A stretch of 64,000 nt of DNA from CAXBCP01 sp963977005. Its GTDB lineage: Bacteria; Pseudomonadota; Alphaproteobacteria; MPNO01; UBA830. The stretch lies in contig CAXBMQ010000005.1 of NCBI GenBank assembly GCA_963977005.1, positions 124,001 to 188,000 of the forward strand, written 5' to 3'. Position 1 is the first letter of the stretch. Each line of letters begins with the position of its first letter. This document shows positions 1-9,128 of the stretch, in pieces. The translations under genes and the position numbers were made by a program. A model generated the notes under the pieces. The model made no database searches, had not been told where the DNA came from, and was given only the letters and a program-made list of their open reading frames with translations.

Positions 1-995
1 AAACTGTAGCGGAAATCGAAGGCGGCCAGCGGCGCCCCTGTTGTCCGGCCGCCGAAGGTGCGGGCCGCAAGCTCGCCCATCGGCCGCCCGGCGGCACAGC
101 TCATCCGGCATATTCCGGCATTCTCGGTGACGACATGGGCGGCATCTCCGACGGCAAGGATATCGGGGTGACTGACGGATGTGAGCGTCGCGTCCGTGAT
201 CACCTGGCCGTTCTTCGTCACCTTGATGCCGGCATCGGCGGCGAGCCGCGGTACCAGGAACCCCGCTGCCCAGACGCAGGTATCGAAAGCGATCGTATCG
301 CCGTCTTCCATCTCGGCATGGCCGGGGTGGAGGCGCAGAATGCGGGCACCGGCCGATACCTCGACCCCCAGCCGTTGCAGAGTCGCGACGACGTGGTCGA
401 AACCGGCCTTCGAGAGGTCTCCGGGATCATTGCCGGGGGCGAAGTGCCGTCCCGGCGCGAGAACGATTCTGAGCCCGGGCAGGCGCTCGCCGAATTCGCA
501 GGCGGCTTCTATGGCCGTCAGCCCGCCACCGGAGATCAGCACGGTACCGCCGGTACGGGCAAGCGCGGTCAGGCGTTCGCTTAGCGCCGCGGCCCCTTCG
601 GTCGTATCGAGGCAAGAGGCATGGCGGTCGGCACCGGGAACGGTCTCGCGGTCGGTATAGCTGCCGGGCGCGTAGACCAGCGTATCGTACGGGATCGTGT
701 CTTCTCTGTTTGCGTGACGCTCGACCTGGACCGTCTTGCGGACAGGGTCGATGGCCAGAACGCGGGCCTGAATGAACCGGCCGTTCCGCGCAGCCATGAA
801 ATCGTTATAGGGCAGGCGACGGGGAGCGCTGCCGCCGGCAATTTCGTGCAGGCGGATGCGTTCGACGAATTCGGGTTTTGCGTCTATGAGCGTAAGCGCT
901 GTATCGGGTACCGTTTCGCCGATGCGGGCGGCTGCGGTCAGGCCCGCGTATCCGCCCCCGATGACGACGACTTTATGTAGTTCACTGCCTGCCAT
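1..995 (-). CDS. NAD(P)/FAD-dependent oxidoreductase (NDH-2-like), partial
   Basis: A FAD-dependent pyridine-nucleotide-disulfide oxidoreductase, probably of the type II NADH dehydrogenase/ferredoxin-reductase group. Reading leftward from the ATG at 995, the protein begins MAGSELHKVVVIGGGYAGL, a Rossmann FAD-binding GxGxxG-type motif, and about 150 residues later has a second dinucleotide motif (LISGGGLTAIE) for NAD(P)H. Near the window edge the segment ILAVGDAA matches the conserved C-terminal FAD-contact motif. The C-terminus lies outside the window. The start is 21 bases after the stop of the RNase D gene, so the two are probably co-transcribed. The substrate cannot be told from sequence. 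Confidence 0.85.
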   Translation of the reverse strand, partial: MAGSELHKVVVIGGGYAGLTAAARIGETVPDTALTLIDAKPEFVERIRLHEIAGGSAPRRLPYNDFMAARNGRFIQARVLAIDPVRKTVQVERHANREDTIPYDTLVYAPGSYTDRETVPGADRHASCLDTTEGAAALSERLTALARTGGTVLISGGGLTAIEAACEFGERLPGLRIVLAPGRHFAPGNDPGDLSKAGFDHVVATLQRLGVEVSAGARILRLHPGHAEMEDGDTIAFDTCVWAAGFLVPRLAADAGIKVTKNGQVITDATLTSVSHPDILAVGDAAHVVTENAGICRMSCAAGRPMGELAARTFGGRTTGAPLAAFDFRYS

Positions 996-1016
996 CCTGC
1001 TGCCTTCGCATCTTTG

Positions 1017-2171
1017 TCAGGTGGGTATATCGATCACCTTGATACGCGCGCCGTCGGCGGTAAGCGCGATTTCCCCGCGTTTCAGCCGAAGTGCGTCTTC
1101 GCCGAACAGGTCGCGCCGCCAGCCCGACAACGCCCGCACATCGGCTTCATCGTCGGCGGCGATCGCTTCGATATCACCCGACGAGGCGATCAGCTTCTGC
1201 GCGACCTTATGACTGTCGCATTTCAGTTTAAGCAACACCTTGAGCAATTCCATCGACGGGCCGTTTTCGGACGTATTGACGCGCTCTGCCGGCGGTGTCG
1301 GGTAGTCTGCGGAATCCATTTTCCGCACCTCGGCGAGTACCGCGACGATTTCACGGGCACGGTCGTTTCCGACGCGGTCGCGGGAAATCGCCCGGAGCGA
1401 CATCAGCTCCTCTGCGCTTTTTGGCATATGGGCGGCAATCTCGCTGATGGATTCGTCCTTCACGACCCGGTTGCGCGGCACGTTGTTATCCTGTGCGGTC
1501 TTTTCGCGCCACGCGGCCAGCGCGCGGACGGCTGCCAGGTATTTGGGTTTCCGGCTGCGGGTCTTCAGACGTTTCCAGGCATTCTGCGGATCGATCAGGT
1601 AGGTCCCGGTATCGGTCAGAATGGCCATTTCGTCATCGAGCCACGACGTTCGGTCGTTCGCTTCGAGCCGTTCGGCCAGCCTGGTATAGATTTTACGCAA
1701 ATGGGTCACATCGCCCAGTGCGTATTCGATCTGTTTGTCGCCGAGCGGACGCCGCGACCAGTCGGTGAACCGCATGGTCTTGTCGATGGATTTCTTGGCG
1801 ATATCGCGCACCAGCCGCTCATATCCGACCGAATCGCCATAGCCGCACACCATGGCGGCGATCTGGGTATCGAATATCGGCTTCGGTACCTTGCCCGACA
1901 GATTAACGAAAATTTCGACGTCCTGGCGCGCCGCGTGAAATACTTTCAGCACGTTTTCATCGGCCAGCAGGTCGAAAAGCGGGGTCAGGTCCATGCCCTC
2001 GGCCAGTGCGTCGATGGCCACCGCTTCATCCGGCGTACCTACCTGAACGAGGCACAGCACCGGCCAGTACGTCTTTTCACGGATGAATTCGGTATCGACA
2101 GTCAGGAAGGGGAAGGCCGCCGCCCGCTCGCAGAACGCCGCAAGGGCCGTTGTTTCTGTTATTATGCTCAT
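1017..2171 (-). CDS. rnd: Ribonuclease D
   Basis: 3'-5' exoribonuclease involved in tRNA 3'-end maturation. The 384-residue protein has the DEDD exonuclease signature: FLTVDTEF near residue 20 (D and E metal ligands), a central VFHAARQDVEIF segment, and the third/fourth acidic motif in the region reading YALGDVTHL. An HRDC domain follows in the C-terminal half. I chose the ATG at 2171 (MSIITETT) because the family starts there. An upstream in-frame start at 2327 would run into the divergent aspS gene. The start-to-start gap with aspS (about 146 bases) must hold both promoters. Confidence 0.93.
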   Translation of the reverse strand: MSIITETTALAAFCERAAAFPFLTVDTEFIREKTYWPVLCLVQVGTPDEAVAIDALAEGMDLTPLFDLLADENVLKVFHAARQDVEIFVNLSGKVPKPIFDTQIAAMVCGYGDSVGYERLVRDIAKKSIDKTMRFTDWSRRPLGDKQIEYALGDVTHLRKIYTRLAERLEANDRTSWLDDEMAILTDTGTYLIDPQNAWKRLKTRSRKPKYLAAVRALAAWREKTAQDNNVPRNRVVKDESISEIAAHMPKSAEELMSLRAISRDRVGNDRAREIVAVLAEVRKMDSADYPTPPAERVNTSENGPSMELLKVLLKLKCDSHKVAQKLIASSGDIEAIAADDEADVRALSGWRRDLFGEDALRLKRGEIALTADGARIKVIDIPT

Positions 2172-2317
2172 GTCGCAGTCATACACGGATTTCAACATAA
2201 CTTGAAGCGCGGCAGCGTAGGCTATAAAACCCGCTGCGGCCCGCGCCCGCACCGGCACGCGCCGGATGATACATATCCGATCACCAGATAAATACTTACC
2301 CGAACAAAGGTCAGACC

Positions 2318-4108
2318 ATGCACGCATACCGCACCCATACCTGCGGCGAACTTCGCGCCGAAAACGCCGGCACAGAAGCCCGGATTTCCGGGTGGGTTCA
2401 CCGCAAGCGCGATCACGGTAACCTGCTTTTCGTCGACCTGCGCGACCATTACGGGCTGACCCAGTGCGTGATCGACAGCGAATCGGCGATTTTTTCCGAG
2501 ATCGAAGGGCTGCGGCTGGAAACCGTCATCTGTGTGACGGGCCGGGTCGAGGAGCGCACCGACGACACGAAAAACGCGGATCTGCCGACCGGTGCGGTCG
2601 AGCTGCGCATCGATGCATGCGAAGTGCTCGGCACCACGGAGCCGTTGCCGCTTGAGGTGAACAGCGACCGCGATTACGGCGAGGAAGTGCGGCTCCGCTA
2701 CCGGTTCCTCGATCTCCGGCGCGAAAAGGTGCACCAGAATATCATCCTCCGCAGTTCGGTGATTTCCAGCATTCGGCGGCGGATGATCGATCAGGGTTTT
2801 ATGGAGTTCCAGACCCCGATACTGACGTCGACCTCGCCGGAAGGCGCGCGCGATTTCCTCGTGCCCAGCCGCCTGCACCCGGGTCAGTTCTACGCCCTGC
2901 CGCAGGCGCCGCAGCAGTTCAAGCAGCTTGTCATGATGGCCGGGTTCGACCGCTATTTTCAGATTGCGCCGTGCTTTCGCGATGAGGACGCCCGCGCCGA
3001 CCGCTCGCCGGGTGAATTTTATCAGCTCGACATCGAGATGTCGTTTGTCACCCAGGACGACGTGTTCAACGCGATCGAACCCGTTCTCCATGGCGTGTTC
3101 GAGGAATTTGCCAACGGCCGCAAGGTTTCTCCGCAGCCTTTTCCGCGGATCACTTACGCGGATTCGATGCAGAAATACGGCAGCGACAAGCCCGATCTGC
3201 GCAACCCGATCGAGATGAGCGATATCACGGATACGTTCCGGGGTTCTGGCTTCAAGATTTTCGCCGGCATGATCGAAAAGGACGAAAACGTCCGGGTCTG
3301 GGCGATTCCCGCACCGGGCGGCGGATCGCGGGCGTTCTGCGACCGCATGAATTCCTGGGCGCAGAAGCAGGGCCAACCCGGTCTCGGCTATATCTTTTTC
3401 CGCGATGGCGAAGGGGCCGGCCCGGTCGCCAAGAATATCGGCGAGGAGCGTACCGAAGCGCTGCGCGCGCAGCTTGGCCTCAACGATGGCGATGCGGTGT
3501 TTTTCGTCGCCGGCGTGCCGAAGGATTTTGCGGCTTTCGCCGGTCAGGCCAGAACGCAGGTCGGCGAAGCCCTCGAACTGATCGATGAGAATGCTTTCGA
3601 ATTCTGCTGGATCGTCGATTATCCGATGTACGAACTGGACGAGGCGACCGGCAAGATCGAATTCAGCCACAACCCGTTCTCGATGCCCCAGGGCGGTCTG
3701 GAGGCGCTGGAGACGATGGAGCCGCTCGACGTGCTGGCCTACCAGTACGATATCGTCTGTAACGGCGTCGAACTGTCGAGCGGTGCGATCCGGAATCATC
3801 GCCCCGAAATCATGTACAAGGCGTTCGATATCGCCGGTTATTCGCAGCAGGAAGTCGAGACCGAATTCGCCGGTATGCTGAATGCGCTGAAATACGGTGC
3901 GCCGCCCCATGGTGGCTCGGCGCCGGGCATCGACCGAATCGTAATGCTGCTCGCGGACGAGCCCAATATCCGGGAGGTTATTCTGTTCCCGATGAACCAG
4001 CAGGCGCAGGACCTGATGATGAACGCGCCGATTCCGGTGGACGAGGAGCGTCTGAAGGAACTGTCGCTCCGCGTGGCGCTGCCGCCTGCGGCGAAGAAAG
4101 ACAGCTAG
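2318..4108 (+). CDS. aspS: Aspartyl-tRNA synthetase
   Basis: Class II aminoacyl-tRNA synthetase of the bacterial type, 596 residues, the normal length for the family. The N-terminal OB-fold anticodon-binding domain (ISGWVHRKRDHGNLLFVDLRD) is followed by the catalytic core with motif 2 (CFRDEDARADR) and motif 3 (GSAPGIDRIVML), and an inserted GAD domain lies between them. Because the window also encodes GatCAB, this enzyme may be the non-discriminating form that also charges tRNA-Asn. That is inference, since asparaginyl-tRNA synthetase could be encoded elsewhere. It is divergent from rnd and convergent with the GGDEF gene, with 6 bases between stops. Confidence 0.98.
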   Translation: MHAYRTHTCGELRAENAGTEARISGWVHRKRDHGNLLFVDLRDHYGLTQCVIDSESAIFSEIEGLRLETVICVTGRVEERTDDTKNADLPTGAVELRIDACEVLGTTEPLPLEVNSDRDYGEEVRLRYRFLDLRREKVHQNIILRSSVISSIRRRMIDQGFMEFQTPILTSTSPEGARDFLVPSRLHPGQFYALPQAPQQFKQLVMMAGFDRYFQIAPCFRDEDARADRSPGEFYQLDIEMSFVTQDDVFNAIEPVLHGVFEEFANGRKVSPQPFPRITYADSMQKYGSDKPDLRNPIEMSDITDTFRGSGFKIFAGMIEKDENVRVWAIPAPGGGSRAFCDRMNSWAQKQGQPGLGYIFFRDGEGAGPVAKNIGEERTEALRAQLGLNDGDAVFFVAGVPKDFAAFAGQARTQVGEALELIDENAFEFCWIVDYPMYELDEATGKIEFSHNPFSMPQGGLEALETMEPLDVLAYQYDIVCNGVELSSGAIRNHRPEIMYKAFDIAGYSQQEVETEFAGMLNALKYGAPPHGGSAPGIDRIVMLLADEPNIREVILFPMNQQAQDLMMNAPIPVDEERLKELSLRVALPPAAKKDS

Positions 4109-4114
4109 GGAAGG

Positions 4115-4879
4115 TTATTCCGCGGCGATCCGGCCGAGCGACCCCTTTTTCTGCCGTTTGACGTAATACATCGCCATGTCGGCGCGGCGGATCAGTTCCG
4201 TTGGGGTGTCGTCGGGACCGTAGGGCTCGACTCCGAGGCTTACCTTTATCGGCAGGCTATCGTCGTGAAATTCGCAGGGCGTGGATTCGAGCGCCCATTG
4301 CAGGGTGCGCGCCCGTTTTGCGCCGTCTTTCCACTGTGTCTGGGCGATGATCATGGCAAATTCGTCGCCGCCCATGCGGGCGATCGTATCGATCTCGCGC
4401 AAGGACTGTTCGGAAATCGTCGCGACATGGCGCAGAACGGCATCGCCCGCGCAATGGCCGTGAATGTCGTTGACGTCCTTGAAATTATCGATGTCGCAGT
4501 AGACCAGCACGCCCGTATGGCCGAACCGCCGTGCAGCGGCCAGGGTACGTTTCAGCTGCTCCGAGAATCCGCGCCGGTTGAATAGTCCCGTCAGTTCGTC
4601 GGTAAAGGAGAGCCCCTGAAGATACTCGATCCGCTGGTTCTGGGTCGCTATCTGCTGCTCCGCCTGGGCGGCATACATCAGCGCGCGTTCGAGTAGCGCA
4701 TCCTTGCGCATTTCCGCACCGGTCTCGGCGTCGGGAATATTTTCGATCAGCCGCGATGCGATGACCCCGATCATATCCATCAGTTCCGGGTCATTTGCGG
4801 ATAACGAAGCCGAAACCTGTTCCATAAGGATCATCCGTATACCATATTCAGTCGTTGAGAGTGTTCGCGGTGCAGGCAT
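4115..4879 (-). CDS. GGDEF-domain diguanylate cyclase
   Basis: Probable diguanylate cyclase making c-di-GMP from two GTP. Residues 1-90 are helical with no recognised sensor domain. The GGDEF domain follows (DELTGLFNRRGF near 94, metal Asp in YCDIDNFK near 129). The signature GGDEF at about 170-174 is intact, and an inhibitory I-site RxxD (REID, 161-164) sits exactly five residues before it, so feedback inhibition by c-di-GMP is expected. The start is ambiguous. ATG 4879 has a fair AGGG ribosome site but overlaps, back to back, the start of the divergent EipB gene. ATG 4834 or 4825 are alternatives. No membrane segment is seen. Confidence 0.9.
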   Translation of the reverse strand: MPAPRTLSTTEYGIRMILMEQVSASLSANDPELMDMIGVIASRLIENIPDAETGAEMRKDALLERALMYAAQAEQQIATQNQRIEYLQGLSFTDELTGLFNRRGFSEQLKRTLAAARRFGHTGVLVYCDIDNFKDVNDIHGHCAGDAVLRHVATISEQSLREIDTIARMGGDEFAMIIAQTQWKDGAKRARTLQWALESTPCEFHDDSLPIKVSLGVEPYGPDDTPTELIRRADMAMYYVKRQKKGSLGRIAAE

Positions 4880-5786
4880 GCAAGCCCTGTGCCAGTTTGA
4901 ATCCGTAACCGAACGGCAGTGGAACAGTGCTTTGCATCAGCTTATTGGAAGAATTCTGAACAGTCCGGCAACCTTTGCCCGGCAGTTTCTGCCGGGTGTG
5001 TGGTGCGTTTTTGCCGCGGCCGTATTGCTGGCACCGGTAAACGCGACATCTGCGGCCAATCTGGCGCCTCATACAGCCCACTATGTGATGAAACTGCTGT
5101 CGGCGCGCGGCGGCAGCGGCATTGAGGCGGTCAGCGGGGATATGGCGATCCGCTGGGAGGGCGATTGCAGCGGCTGGACAATGAGCAACCGGGCGGTTTT
5201 CGACGTGACCTACACCGGGGGAGACGCCGTGCGGGTGACCATGGATGCATCGACCTGGGAAGCCGCAGCGGGTGACCGCTACACGTTTCTTGTGCGCACG
5301 CTGTTCGATACCAAGGAAACCCAGCGTGTCGAGGGCAAGGCCCGGCTGGACGGCGGCCAGGGTATTGCGGAATTTACATTGCCGTCGAAGAAAACGATCA
5401 AGCTGCCCGCCGGGACGATGTTCCCTACAATGCACACGAAACGGGTGCTCGATGCGGCGGGGGATACGCCTGAAATTATCCGCGCGACGGTGTTTGACGG
5501 GTTTACCGACGGGGGCGCCCAGTTCGTCAATGCGATTGTCGGCAAAAAGCTGGCGACCGGTCAAACGGCGGCGTCGGCGTTTCCCACACTGCAGAACCAG
5601 CCCGCCTGGGGCATCAGCCTCGCTTTTTTCGATGCCGACAAGGCCGATGCGGAGCCCAATTCCGAAATTCGATTGGAAATATACCGAAACGGGATCGCCG
5701 GCATGATCGAGATGGATTTCGGCGATTTTCGTCTCCTCGCCGAACTCAAGGAGCTTGAAAGCGGCAAGCCGCCGGTCTGCAGCTAG
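4878..5786 (+). CDS. eipB: EipB-like periplasmic cell-envelope integrity protein (DUF1849)
   Basis: Periplasmic protein of the EipB/DUF1849 family, which in Brucella adopts a beta-spiral fold and supports envelope integrity. After an N-terminal extension there is a hydrophobic signal segment (VWCVFAAAVLLAPVNATSAA) and then the mature domain. Two cysteines fit the family's conserved disulfide: one in WEGDCSGW early in the mature part, and one at the extreme C-terminus (PPVCS). The only good in-frame ATG is 4878, which leaves an unusually long signal-peptide n-region of about 36 residues. A GTG just before the hydrophobic stretch is possible but would be too short. The gene is divergent from the GGDEF gene with overlapping starts. 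Confidence 0.85.
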   Translation: MQALCQFESVTERQWNSALHQLIGRILNSPATFARQFLPGVWCVFAAAVLLAPVNATSAANLAPHTAHYVMKLLSARGGSGIEAVSGDMAIRWEGDCSGWTMSNRAVFDVTYTGGDAVRVTMDASTWEAAAGDRYTFLVRTLFDTKETQRVEGKARLDGGQGIAEFTLPSKKTIKLPAGTMFPTMHTKRVLDAAGDTPEIIRATVFDGFTDGGAQFVNAIVGKKLATGQTAASAFPTLQNQPAWGISLAFFDADKADAEPNSEIRLEIYRNGIAGMIEMDFGDFRLLAELKELESGKPPVCS

Positions 5787-5832
5787 CGCCCGGTAACGGG
5801 CTGTCAGGTCTCGGTGGGCTGTATCCGCCGCT

Positions 5833-6726
5833 TCAGGGCCGCGCCGGCCACAGCCAGGCTGCGCCGCGGACGCCGCTCGAATCTCCGTGCCGGGGCGGTA
5901 GTATCGGCGTTCGAACGCTGTCGGAGAACACGTATTTGGGCAGCAGTTTCGGGACGTTCCGGTACAACCGGCCGATTCCGGACAGACCGCCGCCCAGCAC
6001 CACCGCCGCGGGATCGAGGATATTAATGACGGTAGCAAGCGCCCGGGCCAGACGGCCTTCGTAGCGCATCATGGTCGCTTTCGACTCGGGCACGCCCTGC
6101 CCGGCGGCGGCGACGATATCCGGTGGCGGCAGCATGTGGCCCGTCACGGCCCTGTGGTCGGCCGACAGGCCGGGGCCGGACAGATAGGTCTCGATACAGC
6201 CGGTTCGTCCGCAATAGCATCTGGGCGCTTCGCTCAGGCTGCCCGGCATTGGGTTGTGACCCCATTCGCCGGCAATGGCGTTCGGTCCGCTGAGCAATCT
6301 TCCGCCGATGACAATCCCGCCGCCCACCCCGGTACCCAGAATCACGCCGAAGACGGATGCGTATCCCGCGCCGGCGCCGTCTGTGGCTTCCGACAGGGTA
6401 AAACAGTCTGCGTCATTCGCGATGCGGACCTCGCGCGCCAGTGCCACTCCCAGATCCGCGTCCAGCGGATTGCCGATCAGGCACGTCGAATTGGCGTTCT
6501 TGACGAGACCCGTGACCGGCGACATTGCGCCCGGTATGCCGACGCCGACGGATCCGGTCATACCCGTGTTACTTTCGATCCGGTGGACAAGGGAAGCGAC
6601 CGCGGCAACTGTGGCGCGGTAGTCGCCCGTCGGTGTGGGAATGCGTTCCCTGAAAAGGGTCAGCCCGGCAGAGTCCAGCGCGATACCCTCGATTTTGGTG
6701 CCGCCTATGTCGATCCCGATTCTCAT
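5833..6726 (-). CDS. ROK-family sugar kinase (fructokinase/N-acetylglucosamine kinase-like)
   Basis: 297-residue ROK kinase that phosphorylates a hexose or amino sugar. The N-terminal ATP-binding motif is MRIGIDIGGTKIEG. The central catalytic region has NDADCF, with the Asp that activates the sugar hydroxyl, and GVGGGIV. The zinc-binding ROK signature with spacing CxCGxxGCxE is intact (CYCGRTGCIE), preceded by the ligand His of GEWGHNP. The absence of an N-terminal winged helix shows it is an enzyme and not a ROK repressor. Fructose, glucose and N-acetylglucosamine are equally possible substrates. It is convergent with eipB. Confidence 0.88.
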   Translation of the reverse strand: MRIGIDIGGTKIEGIALDSAGLTLFRERIPTPTGDYRATVAAVASLVHRIESNTGMTGSVGVGIPGAMSPVTGLVKNANSTCLIGNPLDADLGVALAREVRIANDADCFTLSEATDGAGAGYASVFGVILGTGVGGGIVIGGRLLSGPNAIAGEWGHNPMPGSLSEAPRCYCGRTGCIETYLSGPGLSADHRAVTGHMLPPPDIVAAAGQGVPESKATMMRYEGRLARALATVINILDPAAVVLGGGLSGIGRLYRNVPKLLPKYVFSDSVRTPILPPRHGDSSGVRGAAWLWPARP

Positions 6727-6988
6727 TCAGGCTCCGCAAACCGATTTGATATATCGCTGTAAGAAAGGTTCTGTGCAGGGGCGCATAAACCTTTGACTTG
6801 GGCGACTTTCCAAGAAAGATTACCAAATGTTAACGATTAATACGCAAGATGACCCCGAAATACCCGAATTGCCGGGATTCATGAACGACTTTGCGAGGGG
6901 CCGCTGCCGTTGACGATTGTTTTTCACATTATGAGTCACAGATACACGCCGCATTATTGCGTGCGCGCCGCCAGAGTCAGGGATTAAG

Positions 6989-7357
6989 ATGGACCAGAAG
7001 AAAATTCTTATCGTCGAAGACAACGAGCTGAACATGAAACTGTTTCATGACCTGCTCGAAGTCCACGGCTATACGACATTACAGACCAAGGACGGTCGCG
7101 AAGCGCTGCAATTGGCCCGCGAACATCGTCCCGATCTGATCCTGATGGATATTCAGCTTCCCGAAGTCTCGGGGCTGGAGGTCACCAAATGGATCAAGGC
7201 GGACGACGAACTGAAATCGATTCCGGTCATCGCCGTCACCGCCTTTGCGATGAAAGGCGACGAGGAAAAAATCCGCAGCGGCGGATGTGAAGCCTATATT
7301 GCCAAGCCGATTTCGGTGAACAGTTTCCTTGAGACGATCCAGACGGTACTGGGATAA
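6989..7357 (+). CDS. divK: Single-domain response regulator DivK
   Basis: Essential cell-cycle response regulator of alphaproteobacteria. It is a stand-alone receiver domain that controls DivL/CckA and, through them, CtrA activity. All 122 residues form one REC domain: acidic pocket E10/D11, phospho-acceptor D54 (ILMDIQLPE), T84 and K106 (YIAKPIS). The immediate downstream gene is pleD, 12 bases after the stop, the classical divK-pleD operon. The 262-base upstream intergenic region is AT-rich for this genome and presumably holds the promoter. I could not find a CtrA site with the canonical spacing there. Confidence 0.96.
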   Translation: MDQKKILIVEDNELNMKLFHDLLEVHGYTTLQTKDGREALQLAREHRPDLILMDIQLPEVSGLEVTKWIKADDELKSIPVIAVTAFAMKGDEEKIRSGGCEAYIAKPISVNSFLETIQTVLG

Positions 7358-7369
7358 TAAGGGAAAACC

Positions 7370-8785
7370 ATGTCTGCTCGCGTTCTAGTCGTTGACGATA
7401 TTGCCGCAAACGTCCGTTTGCTCGAAGCGAAACTGCTGGTCGAGTACTACGAGGTTCTGACCGCGAATGACGGCGCGACGGCGCTTGAGATCGTCGCCGA
7501 GGCGATGCCCGATATTGTGTTGCTCGACGTCATGATGCCGGGCATGGACGGCTTCGAGGTCTGCCAGCGTATCAAGGAAAACCCGGCCACAGCGCATATA
7601 CCGGTCGTCATGGTAACGGCCCTGAGCGAAGTGTCGGACAGGGTCAAGGGGCTGGAAGCCGGTGCCGACGATTTTCTGACCAAACCGGTCAACGATCTCG
7701 CCCTGTTTGCCCGGATACGGTCGCTCGTGCGTCTTAAGCGGGCGATGGACGAGTGGCGTGCGCGGGAATCCACGTTTACCCAGTTCGGCCTGAACAATGC
7801 GATCGCGCCTGAGGATGCCGACCCGTCTCTGCTGCAGGTCCTGCTTGTCGCCGACGAATACGGCCCCTCGCAGCGGATCGTGGAGACGTTGTCGGAAGAG
7901 GGCTACAGTGTCGAGCATTCGACAACGACGGACGATGCAACGATCAAGGCGCTGGACGGCGATTTCCACCTGATACTGGTCGACGACCGCGTTGGCGGCA
8001 ACGATGTGCTTCGGTTCTGTTCGCAACTGCGTTCCAGCGGCGTGACGCGTCATTCCCCCATTTTGATTATGCTGGATGACGGCGATACGGAACGCCTGGC
8101 GAAGGCGCTCGATCTGGGTGTCAACGATTACCTGGTGCGCCCGGTCAACAAGAACGAACTCACCGCGCGGGCAAAGACGCAGATACGGCGCAAACAGTTC
8201 GAAGACAATCTGCGCCAGCAATACGAAAAAAGCCTGACCGCGGCCGTCACGGACAGCCTGACCGGCCTGTACAACCGCCGTTATCTCGAAACCCATTTCG
8301 AGGAGCTCTCACGCGACCTGCGGGGCGGCGGAAAGCCGATCTCCATGCTGATCATGGACGTCGACCACTTCAAGGCGGTCAATGACGATTACGGCCACGC
8401 GGCGGGCGACGAGGTTCTGCGGGGCCTCGCACAGCGGGTGATGAGCGGTATTCGCGGCTTCGATACGGCGATCCGGCTGGGTGGAGAGGAATTTGTGGTA
8501 CTGATGCCGAATGTCGAGGGCCGGTCCGCGGTCGTTGCGGCAAACCGGCTGCGTGAAATGGTCGAAGCCGAACCATTCGATATCGACGATAACGGCGAGA
8601 CGCTGAAGGTCACGATGAGTATCGGTGTCGCCACGGGGCCTGCGGGCGAAATTGCGCTCAACGATTTGCTTGAGCGAGCCGATCAGGCGCTCTATGCCGC
8701 GAAAAACGGTGGCCGGAACCGGGTTGAGGTTGCCGACGACCTGCCGGCCGATTCAAGTCCGCTACCGGCGGCTGCCCGGGCCTGA
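7370..8785 (+). CDS. pleD: PleD response regulator/diguanylate cyclase
   Basis: Cell-cycle diguanylate cyclase with two receiver domains and a GGDEF output, 471 residues. REC1 (1-120) has phospho-acceptor D53 (LLDVMMPG). REC2 (about 153-270) is an adaptor receiver used for dimerisation. The GGDEF domain (about 290-455) carries GGEEF at 371-375, the active variant typical of PleD, and the inhibitory RxxD (RGFD, 362-365). Phosphorylated PleD makes c-di-GMP at the pole and drives the motile-to-sessile transition. It is transcribed with divK and followed by a strong bidirectional hairpin terminator. Confidence 0.96.
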   Translation: MSARVLVVDDIAANVRLLEAKLLVEYYEVLTANDGATALEIVAEAMPDIVLLDVMMPGMDGFEVCQRIKENPATAHIPVVMVTALSEVSDRVKGLEAGADDFLTKPVNDLALFARIRSLVRLKRAMDEWRARESTFTQFGLNNAIAPEDADPSLLQVLLVADEYGPSQRIVETLSEEGYSVEHSTTTDDATIKALDGDFHLILVDDRVGGNDVLRFCSQLRSSGVTRHSPILIMLDDGDTERLAKALDLGVNDYLVRPVNKNELTARAKTQIRRKQFEDNLRQQYEKSLTAAVTDSLTGLYNRRYLETHFEELSRDLRGGGKPISMLIMDVDHFKAVNDDYGHAAGDEVLRGLAQRVMSGIRGFDTAIRLGGEEFVVLMPNVEGRSAVVAANRLREMVEAEPFDIDDNGETLKVTMSIGVATGPAGEIALNDLLERADQALYAAKNGGRNRVEVADDLPADSSPLPAAARA

Positions 8786-8816
8786 CTCCGGCGCTTCCGA
8801 CAGGAAGCCCGAGACG

Positions 8817-8845
8817 AAAAACGCCGCCCGATGGGCGGCGTTTTC
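8817..8845. terminator. Bidirectional intrinsic terminator between pleD and rpmG
   Basis: A perfect 9-bp GC-rich stem (ACGCCGCCC / GGGCGGCGT, arms 8821-8829 and 8833-8841) with a 3-base loop. It is flanked by an A-run on the left and a T-run on the right, so it can terminate in both directions. It lies between two converging genes, pleD and rpmG. Confidence 0.85.
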
Positions 8846-8864
8846 GCATTTATAAGCCGAAGGC

Positions 8865-9032
8865 CTATTTGATTTTGGCTTCCTTGAACGCGACGTGCTT
8901 GCGCGCAACCGGATCGTATTTCCGGAATTCCAGCTTCTCCGTCTGCGTACGCGGGTTTTTCTTCGCGACATAGAAATAGCCGGTATCCGCGGTGCTCAGC
9001 AGTTTGACGACGATCGTGTTGTTTTTGGCCAT
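8865..9032 (-). CDS. rpmG: 50S ribosomal protein L33
   Basis: 55-residue ribosomal protein L33, large subunit. The ATG at 9032 gives MAKNNTIVVKLLSTADTG, followed by the L33 core with YFYVAKKNPRT and KLEFRKYDPVARKHVAFKE, ending KIK. It lacks the zinc-binding CxxC pairs, so it is the zinc-independent (C-minus) form common in alphaproteobacteria. A ribosome site (AGGAGA-like) lies just upstream of the ATG. It is convergent with pleD. Confidence 0.95.
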   Translation of the reverse strand: MAKNNTIVVKLLSTADTGYFYVAKKNPRTQTEKLEFRKYDPVARKHVAFKEAKIK

Positions 9033-9128
9033 TCTATTTCTCCTGAAATGCAGGACCTTAAAATTTGCGGGAAACTGACCGGTTCAGCCCTGTCTGTCAA
9101 GGATTTGGTGAGCCCGGAGCAGCGAAAA

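Noticed and set aside
6817..6860. CtrA-like TTAA half-sites upstream of divK.
   Set aside because: The two TTAA elements are 3 bases apart, not the 7 required by the CtrA consensus, so I do not call a site.
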